This document shows, piece by piece, positions 45,701-53,292 of a stretch of 64,000 bases of DNA (position 1 is its first letter; each line of letters begins with the position of its first letter). The stretch lies in contig JBEBSD010000014.1 in NCBI GenBank assembly GCA_040394475.1, positions 1 to 64,000 of the forward strand, given 5' to 3'. The translations under genes and the position numbers were made by a program. The stretch comes from JBEBSD01 sp040394475 (lineage in GTDB: Bacteria; Bacteroidota; Bacteroidia; Cytophagales; Spirosomataceae). Under the pieces are notes generated by a model. That model had not been told where the DNA came from and made no database searches. It saw nothing but the letters and a program-made list of their open reading frames with translations.

Positions 45701-46919
45701 CTTTCCATTCTCCGACGGATCCGTTAAACGAGACGGCACCCTGGAACATAGCGTACATGTTCGTCACATTATCAACCTGCCAGCTATCGAGATTTTGGTT
45801 GAACGCGGTTGCGTTTAGAAACATATTATTCATGTTCGTCACTTTGAAAACGTCCCAACCGCCAATATTTCCATTAAAACGGCTAGCCCCGTTGAACATA
45901 AGGCCCATGCTCGTTACGTTCCCGACCTCCCAGTCGTCCAGGTTTTGATTGAACGCCTTAGCATTTTGGAACATAGTGGTCATATTAGTTACTTTCGAGA
46001 CATCCCAGGTACTGATATTCCCGTTAAAAAGGGTTGCGCCATTGAATAAGGCGACCATATTTTTCACGTTTCCGACGTCCCAACCGTCTAAATCCTGATT
46101 GAATGCTGCGGCATTTTGAAACAGTGTATTCATGTTGTTCACCGTTGAAACATTCCAGGTGCCGATGTTTCCATTGAAACTGGCGGCGCCTCTGAACATA
46201 TCACTCATCGTTCCCAGGACAAGAAATTCCCAACCGTCTAAATCCTGGTTAAATGCGGATGCATCCTGAAACATTCCGTAAGTCTCGGTTACTTTTGAAA
46301 CATTCCATCCGTTAATGTTCTGATTAAAGGCTTTTGCGCCATTAAATACATGATACATATTCCGTATGTTCGACACATCCCAATGGCCGATGGGACTGTT
46401 CATGACGGCGGCGCCCTGAAACATGCTCCCCATGTTCGTCGCGATGCTCAGATCGGGTGCATCTGAAGCATTGATCTGAAGATTAGCGGCGCCTTTGAAA
46501 GCATTCTCCATGCTTGTCCATTTGGTAGTGCCCCATTGTTCTACGGACAGTATTTTGAGTTTGTCCCCGCTGTCATTGAAATAGATCCGTGGAAAGGCTC
46601 CTGAAATCACTACCCGGTAGGTGCCGGGGATATCGAAGGTAATGGTGACGCTGCCTGTTGCTGACAGCGTTCCCGTTATCTCCGGATCGTCGGTGTGCTC
46701 CCAATTTACCTGGTAATTATACCCGGTCCCATTCGTTGGTATCGTGATTTGATTGGGGAAGGAGGAGCCGTCGTTGTCAGTTTTCCAGGTAGTAATAAAC
46801 GTATCGGCAGCCAGGGGCCGGGCAGCTTGTCCCGGGGTGCTGAGCAGTGCAGGCAAACAAAAATAAAACAAGCAGGAGATCAGCCGTCGTGCGGCGTCCT
46901 TAGTAAATCGTATTCTCAT
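42714..46919 (-). CDS. Giant BspA-like surface protein with DUF285 repeats and T9SS type-A signal
   Basis: 1401 residues, secreted by the type IX system. Signal peptide about 1-33 (CLPALLSTPGQAA); a PKD/Ig-like part to about 135 (GTYRVVISG); then residues 163-537, fifteen 25-residue BspA/DUF285 repeats of the form MxxMFxxAxxFNQDLxxWDVxxVTN; then CEGAAARDQLL and a right-handed beta-helix with repeated GNTATHKGGGIFN, NVIISGNQAPQGAGMYN, NVTISGNSS (about 640-970), which resembles polymorphic outer-membrane repeats. A fibronectin-like region and the C-terminal T9SS type-A domain (MLYPNPVFNGTTSI, LAPGIYIVTVEKE) finish it. Such proteins bind host or matrix surfaces in known cases; here an adhesion role is inference. 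The FecR gene lies 68 bp downstream. Confidence 0.9.
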   Translation of the reverse strand: MRIRFTKDAARRLISCLFYFCLPALLSTPGQAARPLAADTFITTWKTDNDGSSFPNQITIPTNGTGYNYQVNWEHTDDPEITGTLSATGSVTITFDIPGTYRVVISGAFPRIYFNDSGDKLKILSVEQWGTTKWTSMENAFKGAANLQINASDAPDLSIATNMGSMFQGAAVMNSPIGHWDVSNIRNMYHVFNGAKAFNQNINGWNVSKVTETYGMFQDASAFNQDLDGWEFLVLGTMSDMFRGAASFNGNIGTWNVSTVNNMNTLFQNAAAFNQDLDGWDVGNVKNMVALFNGATLFNGNISTWDVSKVTNMTTMFQNAKAFNQNLDDWEVGNVTSMGLMFNGASRFNGNIGGWDVFKVTNMNNMFLNATAFNQNLDSWQVDNVTNMYAMFQGAVSFNGSVGEWKVGNVTNMNGMFQNATVFNQDLSKWNVSKVTNMAGMFHNAIAFNGNISTWTTSEVVNMYTMFYNASAFNQDLSEWDVAKVENMAFMFHSATAFNQDIGRWDVAKVTQMDGMLQFTNSFDQNLGGWDITNVSSMSNMLSGSKLSTENYDHTLMGWAGLTNLKENVVLHAAGLVFCEGAAARDQLLNQYNWIIYFDRKDALCGINIMPSPGNVIYVDQNAATPDGNGNSWTNAARDLADALKWARVKWGPGAGWNAENPLKIYVAKGTYKPKYHAGESQSSAPDNRENAFVMVPFTHLYGGFDPANTITDLSHQRILPQSMPTGSGTILSGQVGVAADGSDNAYHVVISTGNEPNDSFLMDGFTIANGNADSDSYLHVNGKVIHHRWGAGWYNIDGSPGINHVHIINNFAGQGDDGLGGGMFNAAGSPNMRNMVFSGNTATHKGGGIFNHPVLTIQFRMANSMEDPPVPTPSLTNVIISGNQAPQGAGMYNLSSNPTLTNVTISGNSSSAIANEDASPVLHNSIVWGNAAGITDAGPGAATVSYSIVQGGYAGINVLNTDPRFVNAPAPAGAPFTNGNYLLLPNSPAINSGNPLTNTTRYAVQAGTTDLAGEERIQDEQVDLGVFEVACTSLTLAPDGTSVNRWLLEVHNYFFDACNLVAMVEPKGEVPLVSGEMNATTWTKDGIISFHKARYLRRHYDLAPVIEATNGTADVTLYYTQEDFNAYNAAYGTEENAGLPTGPLDNLPGNIRIAQFHGDYSLDGLTILHPGKPTYIVPKAVIWNETYSFWEVRFSVTGFSAFFLTGQNDAALPVNLVAFNSQKKENGVLLQWQTTREVNVSHFEVQRSTDGRTFEPLATVRASGGENQNGANYTFTDHPWISLPPNQPLGNVFYYRLKIVDLDATFAYSDIVSEKPDPAAARAMLYPNPVFNGTTSIAIPGGMKGTTVKVRNLLGKEENVRLEYTPEQEGLLYTGKLAPGIYIVTVEKENKHTILKLVVE
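45309..46433 (-). repeat. 75-bp coding repeats (25-residue BspA units) in an alternating pair pattern
   Basis: Fifteen units of exactly 25 codons. In the middle of the array two kinds alternate: one ending FNQ(D/N)L-xxW, the next FNGNI-xxW (for example units starting MSDMF, MNTLF, MVALF, MTTMF, MGLMF, MNNMF, MYAMF, MNGMF and MAGMF). Thus the real repeat there is 50 codons (150 bp), indicating growth by duplication of pairs. Confidence 0.85.
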
Positions 46920-47169
46920 AACGAACGCTGGTAAAATTTTTTGCAGCGAATATAGGCCCTTATCCGCTGCAGAAGCTAATAACAGGCATGGACAAAAACA
47001 TGGACAATCAGAAAATACCGTGTAGGCAGAATGCTGTTATAATCCCTTATTTGGACAAGTAGGTTTTATCGGGAAACTCCCAGGCGCTGCTATACGCGCA
47101 TCTGTACTCACAGGATGTGAAAGCCCTCATTCTGACCGGAACGTTTCCAAGCACGAATCTCTTCAGCCG

Positions 47170-48258
47170 TCAATCCATCGTAAATGCAAATTCATCGTGG
47201 GCTTCGGTACGCCAGGCCAGGTGCTGTGTGGAGGGGGAAATCGCGAAAAGCGGCGAGAAGGTTTTGACCTTCACCGTGTTGCCATCCGGTAGGAATTCCA
47301 GGATCCGCAGCCAGCCGTCTCCGCCATTACCATGCCAGCCGCCCCCGAGGGCCTGGGCGTTGAAGACCATCTGGCTGACCGTTTTGCCCGCCGCATTCTT
47401 GTCGGTCCGGAAGCCGATATGTCCCATAATATCGTTGGGGACACCAATATGCCCGGAAAAAACCATCCGGATGTTTTTAGAAGGCTGCACAAGCTTGTCG
47501 AATACCGCCTTCCCGTAGTTACGGTCTTTCAGGGGATAACCCTCGGTTTCTATATGAGCGCTTTTGCTGTTCAGGTAGGAATGCGTCAGCAGGATGACGG
47601 AATGGTCCGTGTATTTGTCCTGGTTGACCACTTTCAGCGCCCATTCCAGCACGGCATCACGCGGGGCGAATTCCAGGACCATGAATAACAGCTTTTTTCC
47701 GTAAGGGGTGGTCATTTCATAGGTGGCATTGGTGAGGCTGGGGTTATGGTCACCGTCGAACCCGACGTCACGGAGCAGCTTCTGGTTGAGAAAATTCTTA
47801 TCAACCGGGAAATAGTCGTTGTAAAACGTATGCCGGTTCTCGGCACTTACAAAGCCATAGTCGTGATTGCCCGTTGCCGTGAGATAGGGAACTCTTCCGT
47901 TCAGGCGGTCAAAAGCCGCGGAAACGGCCTCCCACTGCGATTTGCTTGGCTGGTTGCCGTTGGCGCCATTTGGGTTCAGGAAATTATTCTGCTCGACCAG
48001 GTCACCCGTACAAAGCACCATTTTCAGGTGAAGGGCGTCTGTGTTTTCCTGTATCCAGGCAGTCATCAGATCGAATACCGGCTGGTTCCGGGCAAATTTG
48101 ACATACGTCTGCGGATCCGGGAGCAGCACCATCGACCACGATTGCGGATCGCTCAGGGCGGGCGCCTGATAGGGAGGAGCGGTTTGCGCAAGGACTTCCT
48201 GCCCGATCACCAAGGCGAGCAGTGCTATTTTCAGATAGCGGAAACAACGATGTTGCAT
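47170..48258 (-). CDS. Secreted calcineurin-like metallophosphoesterase
   Basis: 362 residues. Signal peptide LKIALLALVIGQEVLAQ. The five metal-site motifs are present in order: LPDPQ (in place of D-x-H), CTGDLVE, TGNHDYG, LLTHSYLNS and FSGHIG. A phosphodiesterase or phosphomonoesterase acting outside the cytoplasm is expected. Transcribed alone, leftwards; the 250 bp before it (46920-47169) and 159 bp after 48258 show no other gene. The substrate is unknown. Confidence 0.88.
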   Translation of the reverse strand: MQHRCFRYLKIALLALVIGQEVLAQTAPPYQAPALSDPQSWSMVLLPDPQTYVKFARNQPVFDLMTAWIQENTDALHLKMVLCTGDLVEQNNFLNPNGANGNQPSKSQWEAVSAAFDRLNGRVPYLTATGNHDYGFVSAENRHTFYNDYFPVDKNFLNQKLLRDVGFDGDHNPSLTNATYEMTTPYGKKLLFMVLEFAPRDAVLEWALKVVNQDKYTDHSVILLTHSYLNSKSAHIETEGYPLKDRNYGKAVFDKLVQPSKNIRMVFSGHIGVPNDIMGHIGFRTDKNAAGKTVSQMVFNAQALGGGWHGNGGDGWLRILEFLPDGNTVKVKTFSPLFAISPSTQHLAWRTEAHDEFAFTMD

Positions 48259-48374
48259 GATAAAAATGGAATTGGTTCATTCTACCAGTAAAGGTACTAC
48301 ACGCCGGGTTTTAATCGTGCCGGCGATAAATAGTTTAACATTCCGAAGCGTGAAAAGGAATGCAGGGTTTGGAA

Positions 48375-48414
48375 ACGGTCCGGGAGACGTGAAGAATCGT
48401 GTCTCCCGGACCGT
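48375..48414 (-). terminator. Perfect hairpin just after nrdA
   Basis: ACGGTCCGGGAGAC (48375-48388) and GTCTCCCGGACCGT (48401-48414) form a perfect 14-base stem with a 12-base loop. It starts four bases after the nrdA stop codon (48418) in the direction of transcription. The following minus-strand bases (TTCCAAACC) are only weakly T-rich, so it may terminate transcription inefficiently or protect the mRNA 3' end. Confidence 0.6.
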
Positions 48415-48417
48415 CCA

Positions 48418-50115
48418 TCAGGACTCACACGAAGAACAGCTTACCAGACTTGTCACCAGTTCTTTTGAAACACTCTGGCTTCGTTGGTAATACAGTGTTT
48501 TGATGCCGAGCTTCCATGCCTCGATCAGTAATTTGTTGACTTCTCTGACCGGTAGGTTCGAGGGGATATTGAGATTTAAGCTTTGCGACTGATCCACGTA
48601 TTTCTGGCGGATGGAGGCTTGCTGGATGATTTCCAGCTGGCTGATTTCCTTAAAAGTCTTGAATACATTTTTTTCAAGATCCGTTAATTCCGCTATATGC
48701 TGCACACTGCCATGGTTCAGCATGATGGTACGCCATGTTTCCTCATTGTCAATTCCTTTTTCGCCCAGCAGCTTTTTCAGGTATTTATTCTTGCGCATGA
48801 AATTACCTTTTGCAAGACCGGCTTTGTAATAATTGCTGCTGAAGGGTTCTATACCCGGTGACGTTTGTCCGAGGATAGCTGACGAAGAGGTGGTAGGCGC
48901 TATTGCCAGAAGGGTTGTGTTTCTCCGGCCATATCCTTTCAGGACCTCCGGTTCACCGTAAATCATGGCGAGTTCCTTTGTTGCTTTCTCCGATTTGTCC
49001 TGAATGAACTGGAATAGCTGTGTCGTAAGCTGCTTGGCCTGCATTCCTTCAAAGGGGATCATATTTTTCTGAAGGTAGGAATGCCATCCCAGCACACCGA
49101 GTCCCAATGCCCGGTGCCGTTTGGCAAAACGGTTGGCGCTTGCCAGGAAATGATTCCCTTCTGTTTTCTCAATAAACTCCTGGAGAACCGCGTCGAGGAA
49201 AAAAACCGCCAGCCGAACGGCGTCTGTGTCTTTCCATTCATCGTATAATTCGAGGTTCATTGATGACAGGCAGCAAATGAAAGATTCGTCTTCCGTGGAA
49301 GGCAGCATGATCTCGGAACATAAATTGCTGGCGTTGATGCGCATGTTTTTATCCTTGTAAACCTGTGGTTTATGCAGGTTGACATTGTCGGAAAAGAAAA
49401 TATAGGGAAGCCCTTTTTGCTGGCGGCTCTGCAGGATTTTTGCCCAGGTTTCCCGTTTCTCCATATCGCCGTCGATCATGCTCTGCATCCAGTAATCCGG
49501 CACGCAAACGCCTGAAAAGAGGTTCTGGATCGGGTGACCGATGTCTTTGATCTGCAAAAACTCCTCGATATCCTCGTGGTCGATATCCATATAGGCTGCA
49601 AACGCGCCCCGGCGGACCCCGCCCTGGGAAATGGTGTCCATAGCGGTATCGAACAGCCGCATAAAGCTCACGGCACCGCTGCTTTTCCCGTTATCGGTCA
49701 CGGCGCTTCCCCGCGCACGCAGGTCGCCGAAGTAAGCGGAGGTCCCGCCGCCTATCTTCGTTTGCATGATCACTTCCCCGAGCTTGTGGGTAATGCCCTC
49801 GATGTTGTCCGGCACGTGGACGTTGAAGCATGAAATCGGCAGGCCGCGTTCCGTGCCCATATTGGCCCATATCGGCGAGCTCAGGCTCATCCATCCTCTT
49901 TCAACCATTTCCTGGAAAGCTTCCTTCAATTCCGGGCGATACAGGCGTTTTGCTGCAGCTGCGCAAACGCGTTCAATGGCGCCTTCCACCGTCTCTCCTT
50001 TCAGCAGATATCCTCTGTTCAGAACCTGTTCACTTTCGGTGTTTTTCCACCAGAGTTTGGGCATTTCATACTGGGGCGTTATGCCTTCCAGCAGATCCGA
50101 TTCGGCAACTTTCAT
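48418..50115 (-). CDS. nrdA: Class I ribonucleoside-diphosphate reductase, alpha subunit
   Basis: 565 residues; reduces ribonucleoside diphosphates to deoxyribonucleotides with the NrdB radical. Active-site residues are visible: Cys96 in PISCFNV, Asn264, Cys266 (thiyl) and Glu268 in NASNLCSE, a Cys pair at 281-282 in FICCLSSMN (one of them equivalent to E. coli Cys462), the tyrosine pair in TLYYQRSQS, and the redox tail CSSCES. The N-terminus begins directly at the core fold; the ATP-cone domain of about 90 residues that carries the overall activity site in E. coli NrdA is absent, which explains the short length. So dATP inhibition through an alpha cone is not expected. It follows nrdB by 44 bp. 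Confidence 0.95.
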   Translation of the reverse strand: MKVAESDLLEGITPQYEMPKLWWKNTESEQVLNRGYLLKGETVEGAIERVCAAAAKRLYRPELKEAFQEMVERGWMSLSSPIWANMGTERGLPISCFNVHVPDNIEGITHKLGEVIMQTKIGGGTSAYFGDLRARGSAVTDNGKSSGAVSFMRLFDTAMDTISQGGVRRGAFAAYMDIDHEDIEEFLQIKDIGHPIQNLFSGVCVPDYWMQSMIDGDMEKRETWAKILQSRQQKGLPYIFFSDNVNLHKPQVYKDKNMRINASNLCSEIMLPSTEDESFICCLSSMNLELYDEWKDTDAVRLAVFFLDAVLQEFIEKTEGNHFLASANRFAKRHRALGLGVLGWHSYLQKNMIPFEGMQAKQLTTQLFQFIQDKSEKATKELAMIYGEPEVLKGYGRRNTTLLAIAPTTSSSAILGQTSPGIEPFSSNYYKAGLAKGNFMRKNKYLKKLLGEKGIDNEETWRTIMLNHGSVQHIAELTDLEKNVFKTFKEISQLEIIQQASIRQKYVDQSQSLNLNIPSNLPVREVNKLLIEAWKLGIKTLYYQRSQSVSKELVTSLVSCSSCES

Positions 50116-50159
50116 TTTTTACAATTTGTATGGGGTAGGTAATCCGGTTGAAACAGTGC

Positions 50160-51134
50160 TTAAAACAGGTCAAATGCCGAAATGCTTTTGTCATGTTTCG
50201 TATAATCTACAGGGCGTTTTGCGAAGAAATCGTCCAGGGCGTTGGCAAAAACCTCTTCTTCAAACCATTGGAATAACTTTACGTCTGCGATGGCAAGATT
50301 AAACTGACGCGGGAGCCCGATTTTCTGGAGACTGTCATCTGCACGGTATTTCATAAAGAGGATCAGGTCGTCTTTGTTGATACTGTCGATTGCGCCTTCA
50401 CTGAAAATCCAGTCGATGATACGCGATTCTACCTCGATGGAAGAGCGGACCAGGCGTGTGATGTCAGCGATTGTCTGTTCATCAAAGATCTCCGGAAATT
50501 CTTCCCGTATTTTATTGACCAGGAAAATGCCGGCATTGGCATGGATCTGTTCGTCGATCGAGGTCCAGGCAATGATGTTGCTGACATTCTTCATCAGTCC
50601 TTTAAAGCGGGCAAACGATAAGATAATGGCGAACTGACTGAAGAGGCTTACATTTTCGATCAGGATAGCGAAAAGGATCAGTGAGGACGTGTATTTTTTC
50701 TTATCGGTCGCATTCGTATTCCCCAGGGCCTCGGATAAATACGCGATCCGTTCACGGATCACGGGGATTTCAATCAGCGTCTCAAATTGATTGTTATAAC
50801 CCAGGACCTCCAGAAGGCGTGAGTAGGCTTCTGAATGCCGGAATTCACATTCCGCGAAGGTGCTCCCCAATCCGTTGAATTCGGGTTTGGGTAAGTGATG
50901 AAAAAGGTTTCCCCAAAAAGATTTTACAGCGACCTCTATCTGCGCAATGGCAAGCAGGCTGTGTTTGACCGCCGTTCGTTCTGCCGGGCTCAGATGGGAA
51001 TGGAAATCCTGGGTGTCCGCAGTGAAGTCCACTTCGGAATGTACCCAGTAGGCTTTGTTAATGGCTTCCGTGAATTGTAATATTTCTGGATACTCAAAAG
51101 GTTTGTATTGTAGGCGTTTGTCAAAAATGCTCAT
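50160..51134 (-). CDS. nrdB: Class Ia ribonucleoside-diphosphate reductase, beta subunit
   Basis: 324 residues; holds the diiron-tyrosyl radical cofactor. Likely ligands are Glu67 (IAQIEVAV; Glu where E. coli has Asp84), Glu97 and His100 (ECEFRHSEAY), Glu160 (LIENVSLF), Glu195 and His198 (SIDEQIHAN). The radical Tyr104 lies at the expected place after EFRHSEA. It ends with a tail (KHDKSISAFDLF) that should dock into the alpha subunit. It has no ATP-cone either. It is first in the operon, behind a palindromic control region at 51253-51369. Confidence 0.95.
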   Translation of the reverse strand: MSIFDKRLQYKPFEYPEILQFTEAINKAYWVHSEVDFTADTQDFHSHLSPAERTAVKHSLLAIAQIEVAVKSFWGNLFHHLPKPEFNGLGSTFAECEFRHSEAYSRLLEVLGYNNQFETLIEIPVIRERIAYLSEALGNTNATDKKKYTSSLILFAILIENVSLFSQFAIILSFARFKGLMKNVSNIIAWTSIDEQIHANAGIFLVNKIREEFPEIFDEQTIADITRLVRSSIEVESRIIDWIFSEGAIDSINKDDLILFMKYRADDSLQKIGLPRQFNLAIADVKLFQWFEEEVFANALDDFFAKRPVDYTKHDKSISAFDLF

Positions 51135-51252
51135 ATAATAATCCTGTTTTATAAATTGTCAGATAAGCCTGCGCGGGGGCATGGTGCTTCTGGAGACGTA
51201 GCTTGTCACCAATAAAAAGAGGGGAGCCGGTTGCCCTCCTTTTGGGGTGATC

Positions 51253-51267
51253 TTGTTAACAAATCTA
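51253..51267 (-). promoter_or_regulatory. nrdBA promoter -7 element overlapped by the palindrome TTGTTAACAA
   Basis: On the minus strand 51260-51267 reads TAGATTTG, a perfect TAnnTTTG element, giving a start near 51253 and a leader of about 120 bases before the nrdB ATG (51134). The palindrome TTGTTAACAA (51253-51262) overlaps the element and the start point, a classic place for a repressor. No sequence like the NrdR box was found, so another regulator is implied. Confidence 0.5.
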
Positions 51268-51343
51268 TCTATTTATTTCTCAAACTAATATTTTTTTGTA
51301 AACTTTATTTTGTATTTGTTTTATTAAGTGTCTGATTTTTAGG

Positions 51344-51369
51344 TGTTTACATGATTTAATTTGTAAACA
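51344..51369. promoter_or_regulatory. Inverted repeat TGTTTACA/TGTAAACA upstream of nrdB
   Basis: Perfect 8-base arms, TGTTTACA (51344-51351) and TGTAAACA (51362-51369), 10 bases apart, about 80 bases upstream of the -7 element. A related half-site TTTGTAAACT lies near 51296. The spacing of arms (18 bases centre to centre) would place two half-sites on nearly the same DNA face for a dimeric regulator. Confidence 0.45.
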
Positions 51370-51460
51370 TTGTTGATTTTTGTTTGCTTTTAGTTATTGC
51401 GTAAGAATGATGAAAAGAACGGGATTCTCGAAGGGAAGCATGTTGGCCACGCAAAAAGAA

Positions 51461-51525
51461 GTAACACGGAGGCGCACAGAGGTAACACGGAGGCGCACAG
51501 AGGAAAGAACACGGAAGACGCAGAG
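51461..51525. repeat. Direct repeats of a 21-bp unit (GTAACACGGAGGCGCACAGAG)
   Basis: Two perfect tandem copies (51461-51481, 51482-51502) and a degenerate third to 51525. Similar ACACGGAGGC/CACAGAG repeats occur between genes in many bacteria. Apart from the nrd control region, this repeat and the terminator at 51803, the 709-bp interval 51135-51843 holds no gene that I can support. Confidence 0.8.
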
Positions 51526-51802
51526 AAAAGCAAGCTGTCTGACAGGGCGGCGCATAAGCCCCGGTCTGTCAGGTATTGGATGCCCTTATCCTACCCGGAG
51601 GCCCCGGAGAAGCGGCTTTTTCCAATCGTCACATTGACAGAATAGCCGGCGGAAGGATACCTCCCCGGCAGGAGCTTTTATAAGGATCGTCAGCGGTGAA
51701 AGCCGTAGCGCGGGGCAGCGACGCCTGCCGCTTTTTTCGGAGGCCGCGTCACCCCGGAAAGCTGGAAATTGGATTTTTTCCGACTTTCGCACATTAGTCC
51801 CG

Positions 51803-51836
51803 CAAAAGGAAAAGCAGGAGCCGGGATGGCTCCTGC
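51803..51836 (-). terminator. Intrinsic terminator of the lipocalin-like lipoprotein gene
   Basis: On the minus strand GCAGGAGCC, a 5-base loop and GGCTCCTGC (51836 down to 51814) are followed by TTTTCCTTTT (to 51804). It starts eight bases beyond the stop codon of the gene at 51844. Good stem, good T run. Confidence 0.8.
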
Positions 51837-51843
51837 GTCCAAA

Positions 51844-52245
51844 CTATTTTGTCAAAGTGAAGGTGTACGTCGTATAGGTAAGCACTATTTTTTTACAGGT
51901 GTTTTCTGTCATTTCCAGCGGGATATCGGCGAGTGGCGTCCCTCCGCTAAAGACCGATACTACGACCGTTTCGTCATTAATGACGGCGTAAGAGATATCA
52001 TCGTCTAGAGTGACAGGGAATAATACCTGAACAACATCTTTGAGGCCGCCGGTTAATTTACCGTCGTTGGTGAAAGTAATGTCGTACGGGCCCATGCTAT
52101 TGGGGCCTACCGTTACGTTCGCTTTCCAGGATCCGACGACATTTTGGGACAGCGCCGGTGCAATGCATTCTTCTTCCTTTTTATCGTCTTTACAAGCGAC
52201 AAAGGCGAATAAGACTACGGCTACTAAGAGAATTTGTTTGAACAT
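51844..52245 (-). CDS. Small lipoprotein, lipocalin-like
   Basis: 133 residues. Lipobox LFAFVAC (Cys18) after a short hydrophobic stretch, then acidic linker KDDKKEEEC. The remaining 105 residues are beta-rich: GSWKANVTV, YDITFTNDGKLTGG, YAVINDETVVVSVF, KKIVLTYTTYTFTL. The pattern fits lipocalin-like/DUF4923-type small lipoproteins of Bacteroidota. Single gene with its own terminator; function unknown. Confidence 0.75.
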   Translation of the reverse strand: MFKQILLVAVVLFAFVACKDDKKEEECIAPALSQNVVGSWKANVTVGPNSMGPYDITFTNDGKLTGGLKDVVQVLFPVTLDDDISYAVINDETVVVSVFSGGTPLADIPLEMTENTCKKIVLTYTTYTFTLTK

Positions 52246-52345
52246 GATAAAAGTAGGTTGAAAAATTATTTGAACAAGTTACTAACGAAAAAGGAGGTGC
52301 AAAATGGATGTTACTGCTGTTTATTCCCGATCCGTGGGTAATGCG

Positions 52346-53182
52346 TCAGCCCACTGTATTGGTCAGTGTACCGATGGGTTCTATTGAAATATGGATGGTG
52401 TCTCCTGCCTCCAGTGTAAATCCGGAATCGGGAATAATCCCGGTGCCGGTCATCAGGTAAACGCCGGCCGGAAAGGAGGTCTCCCGGAAGAGAAAGCCCA
52501 GCAGCTCTTCCGGTGTCCGTTTCATCTGGGAAATCGCTACATGACCACTGAAAACATTATGTCCCTGCCGGTTGATCGTCATTTCAATGAGCGTATTAGA
52601 GGAAAGCGGCGCCGGGTGAACATACAGGCAGGGGCCCAGCGCGGCTGCGCCGTCGTAGCTTTTGGCCTGCGGCAGATAGAGCGGATTTTCGCCTTCGATA
52701 CTCCGGGAGCTCATATCGTTGCCAATGGTATAGCCGACGAGCCGGCCGGATGACGTGGCAAACAAGGTGAGTTCCGGTTCGGGCACATTCCATACCGAAT
52801 CTTTGCGGATCCGGACCGTCCCATCGTCACCCACTACTCTCCAGGCGCTGGACTTGAAGAATAATTCCGGGCGTTCGGCGTCGTAGACACGGTCGTAGAA
52901 GCTGCCGCCTCCCGCTTGTTCCGATTCTTCCATCCGCGCCTCCCGGCTCCGGTAATAGGTCACGCCGGCGGCCCATACCTCCTGGGTGCCGATAGGCGGA
53001 AGGATTGCCGGCATGGGAATGTCGTCGGAAAACTGGATAGGATCGTGTTCCGCTGTGGCCGTCAGCAGCCAGTCGTAGAGGTCGTCCCGGTTAACGACGG
53101 CATCCCAGTCTTCGCCGGTAAGCAGGTAATACTCCCGGTCGGTTTCAACAAGTACCGCACTGGATGTTTTATAGAGTTTCAT
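52346..53182 (-). CDS. Fumarylacetoacetate hydrolase-family protein (dehydratase/hydrolase)
   Basis: 278 residues. FAH fold with metal ligands in WNVPEPELTLF (Glu-x-Glu), GYTIGNDMSSRSIEG (Asp), and AKSYDGAAALGP; AAGVTYYRSREARMEES and YDRVYDAERPELFFK match the branch containing 2-keto-3-deoxy-arabinonate dehydratase. GVYLMTGTGIIP and LEAGDTIHISIEPIG close the fold. A role in sugar-acid or aromatic breakdown is likely; the branch similarity favours a 3-deoxy-2-keto sugar acid, but I cannot exclude other acyl-pyruvates. Transcribed alone. Confidence 0.85.
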   Translation of the reverse strand: MKLYKTSSAVLVETDREYYLLTGEDWDAVVNRDDLYDWLLTATAEHDPIQFSDDIPMPAILPPIGTQEVWAAGVTYYRSREARMEESEQAGGGSFYDRVYDAERPELFFKSSAWRVVGDDGTVRIRKDSVWNVPEPELTLFATSSGRLVGYTIGNDMSSRSIEGENPLYLPQAKSYDGAAALGPCLYVHPAPLSSNTLIEMTINRQGHNVFSGHVAISQMKRTPEELLGFLFRETSFPAGVYLMTGTGIIPDSGFTLEAGDTIHISIEPIGTLTNTVG

Positions 53183-53256
53183 TTTTATAAAAAGGTTATT
53201 TCACCACAGATTGTACAGATCAGCAATCACCACGCATACACTCACACTTCATCAAT

Positions 53257-53292
53257 CATAAATCGTCCTTCGTAAATCGTCCCTCGTAAATC
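53257..53292. repeat. Short tandem repeat CGTAAATCGTCC(C/T)T
   Basis: 14-base units at 53257-53270 and 53271-53284 plus a partial one to 53292 (CATAAATCGTCCTT, CGTAAATCGTCCCT, CGTAAATC). The partial unit runs into the TGA stop codon of the lipoprotein gene at 53291. Probably slippage-made intergenic repeat. Confidence 0.7.

Noticed and set aside
51380..51792. Short frames in the nrd upstream region
   Set aside because: They run through 21-bp repeats and hairpin-rich non-coding DNA with no start signal or recognisable motif.
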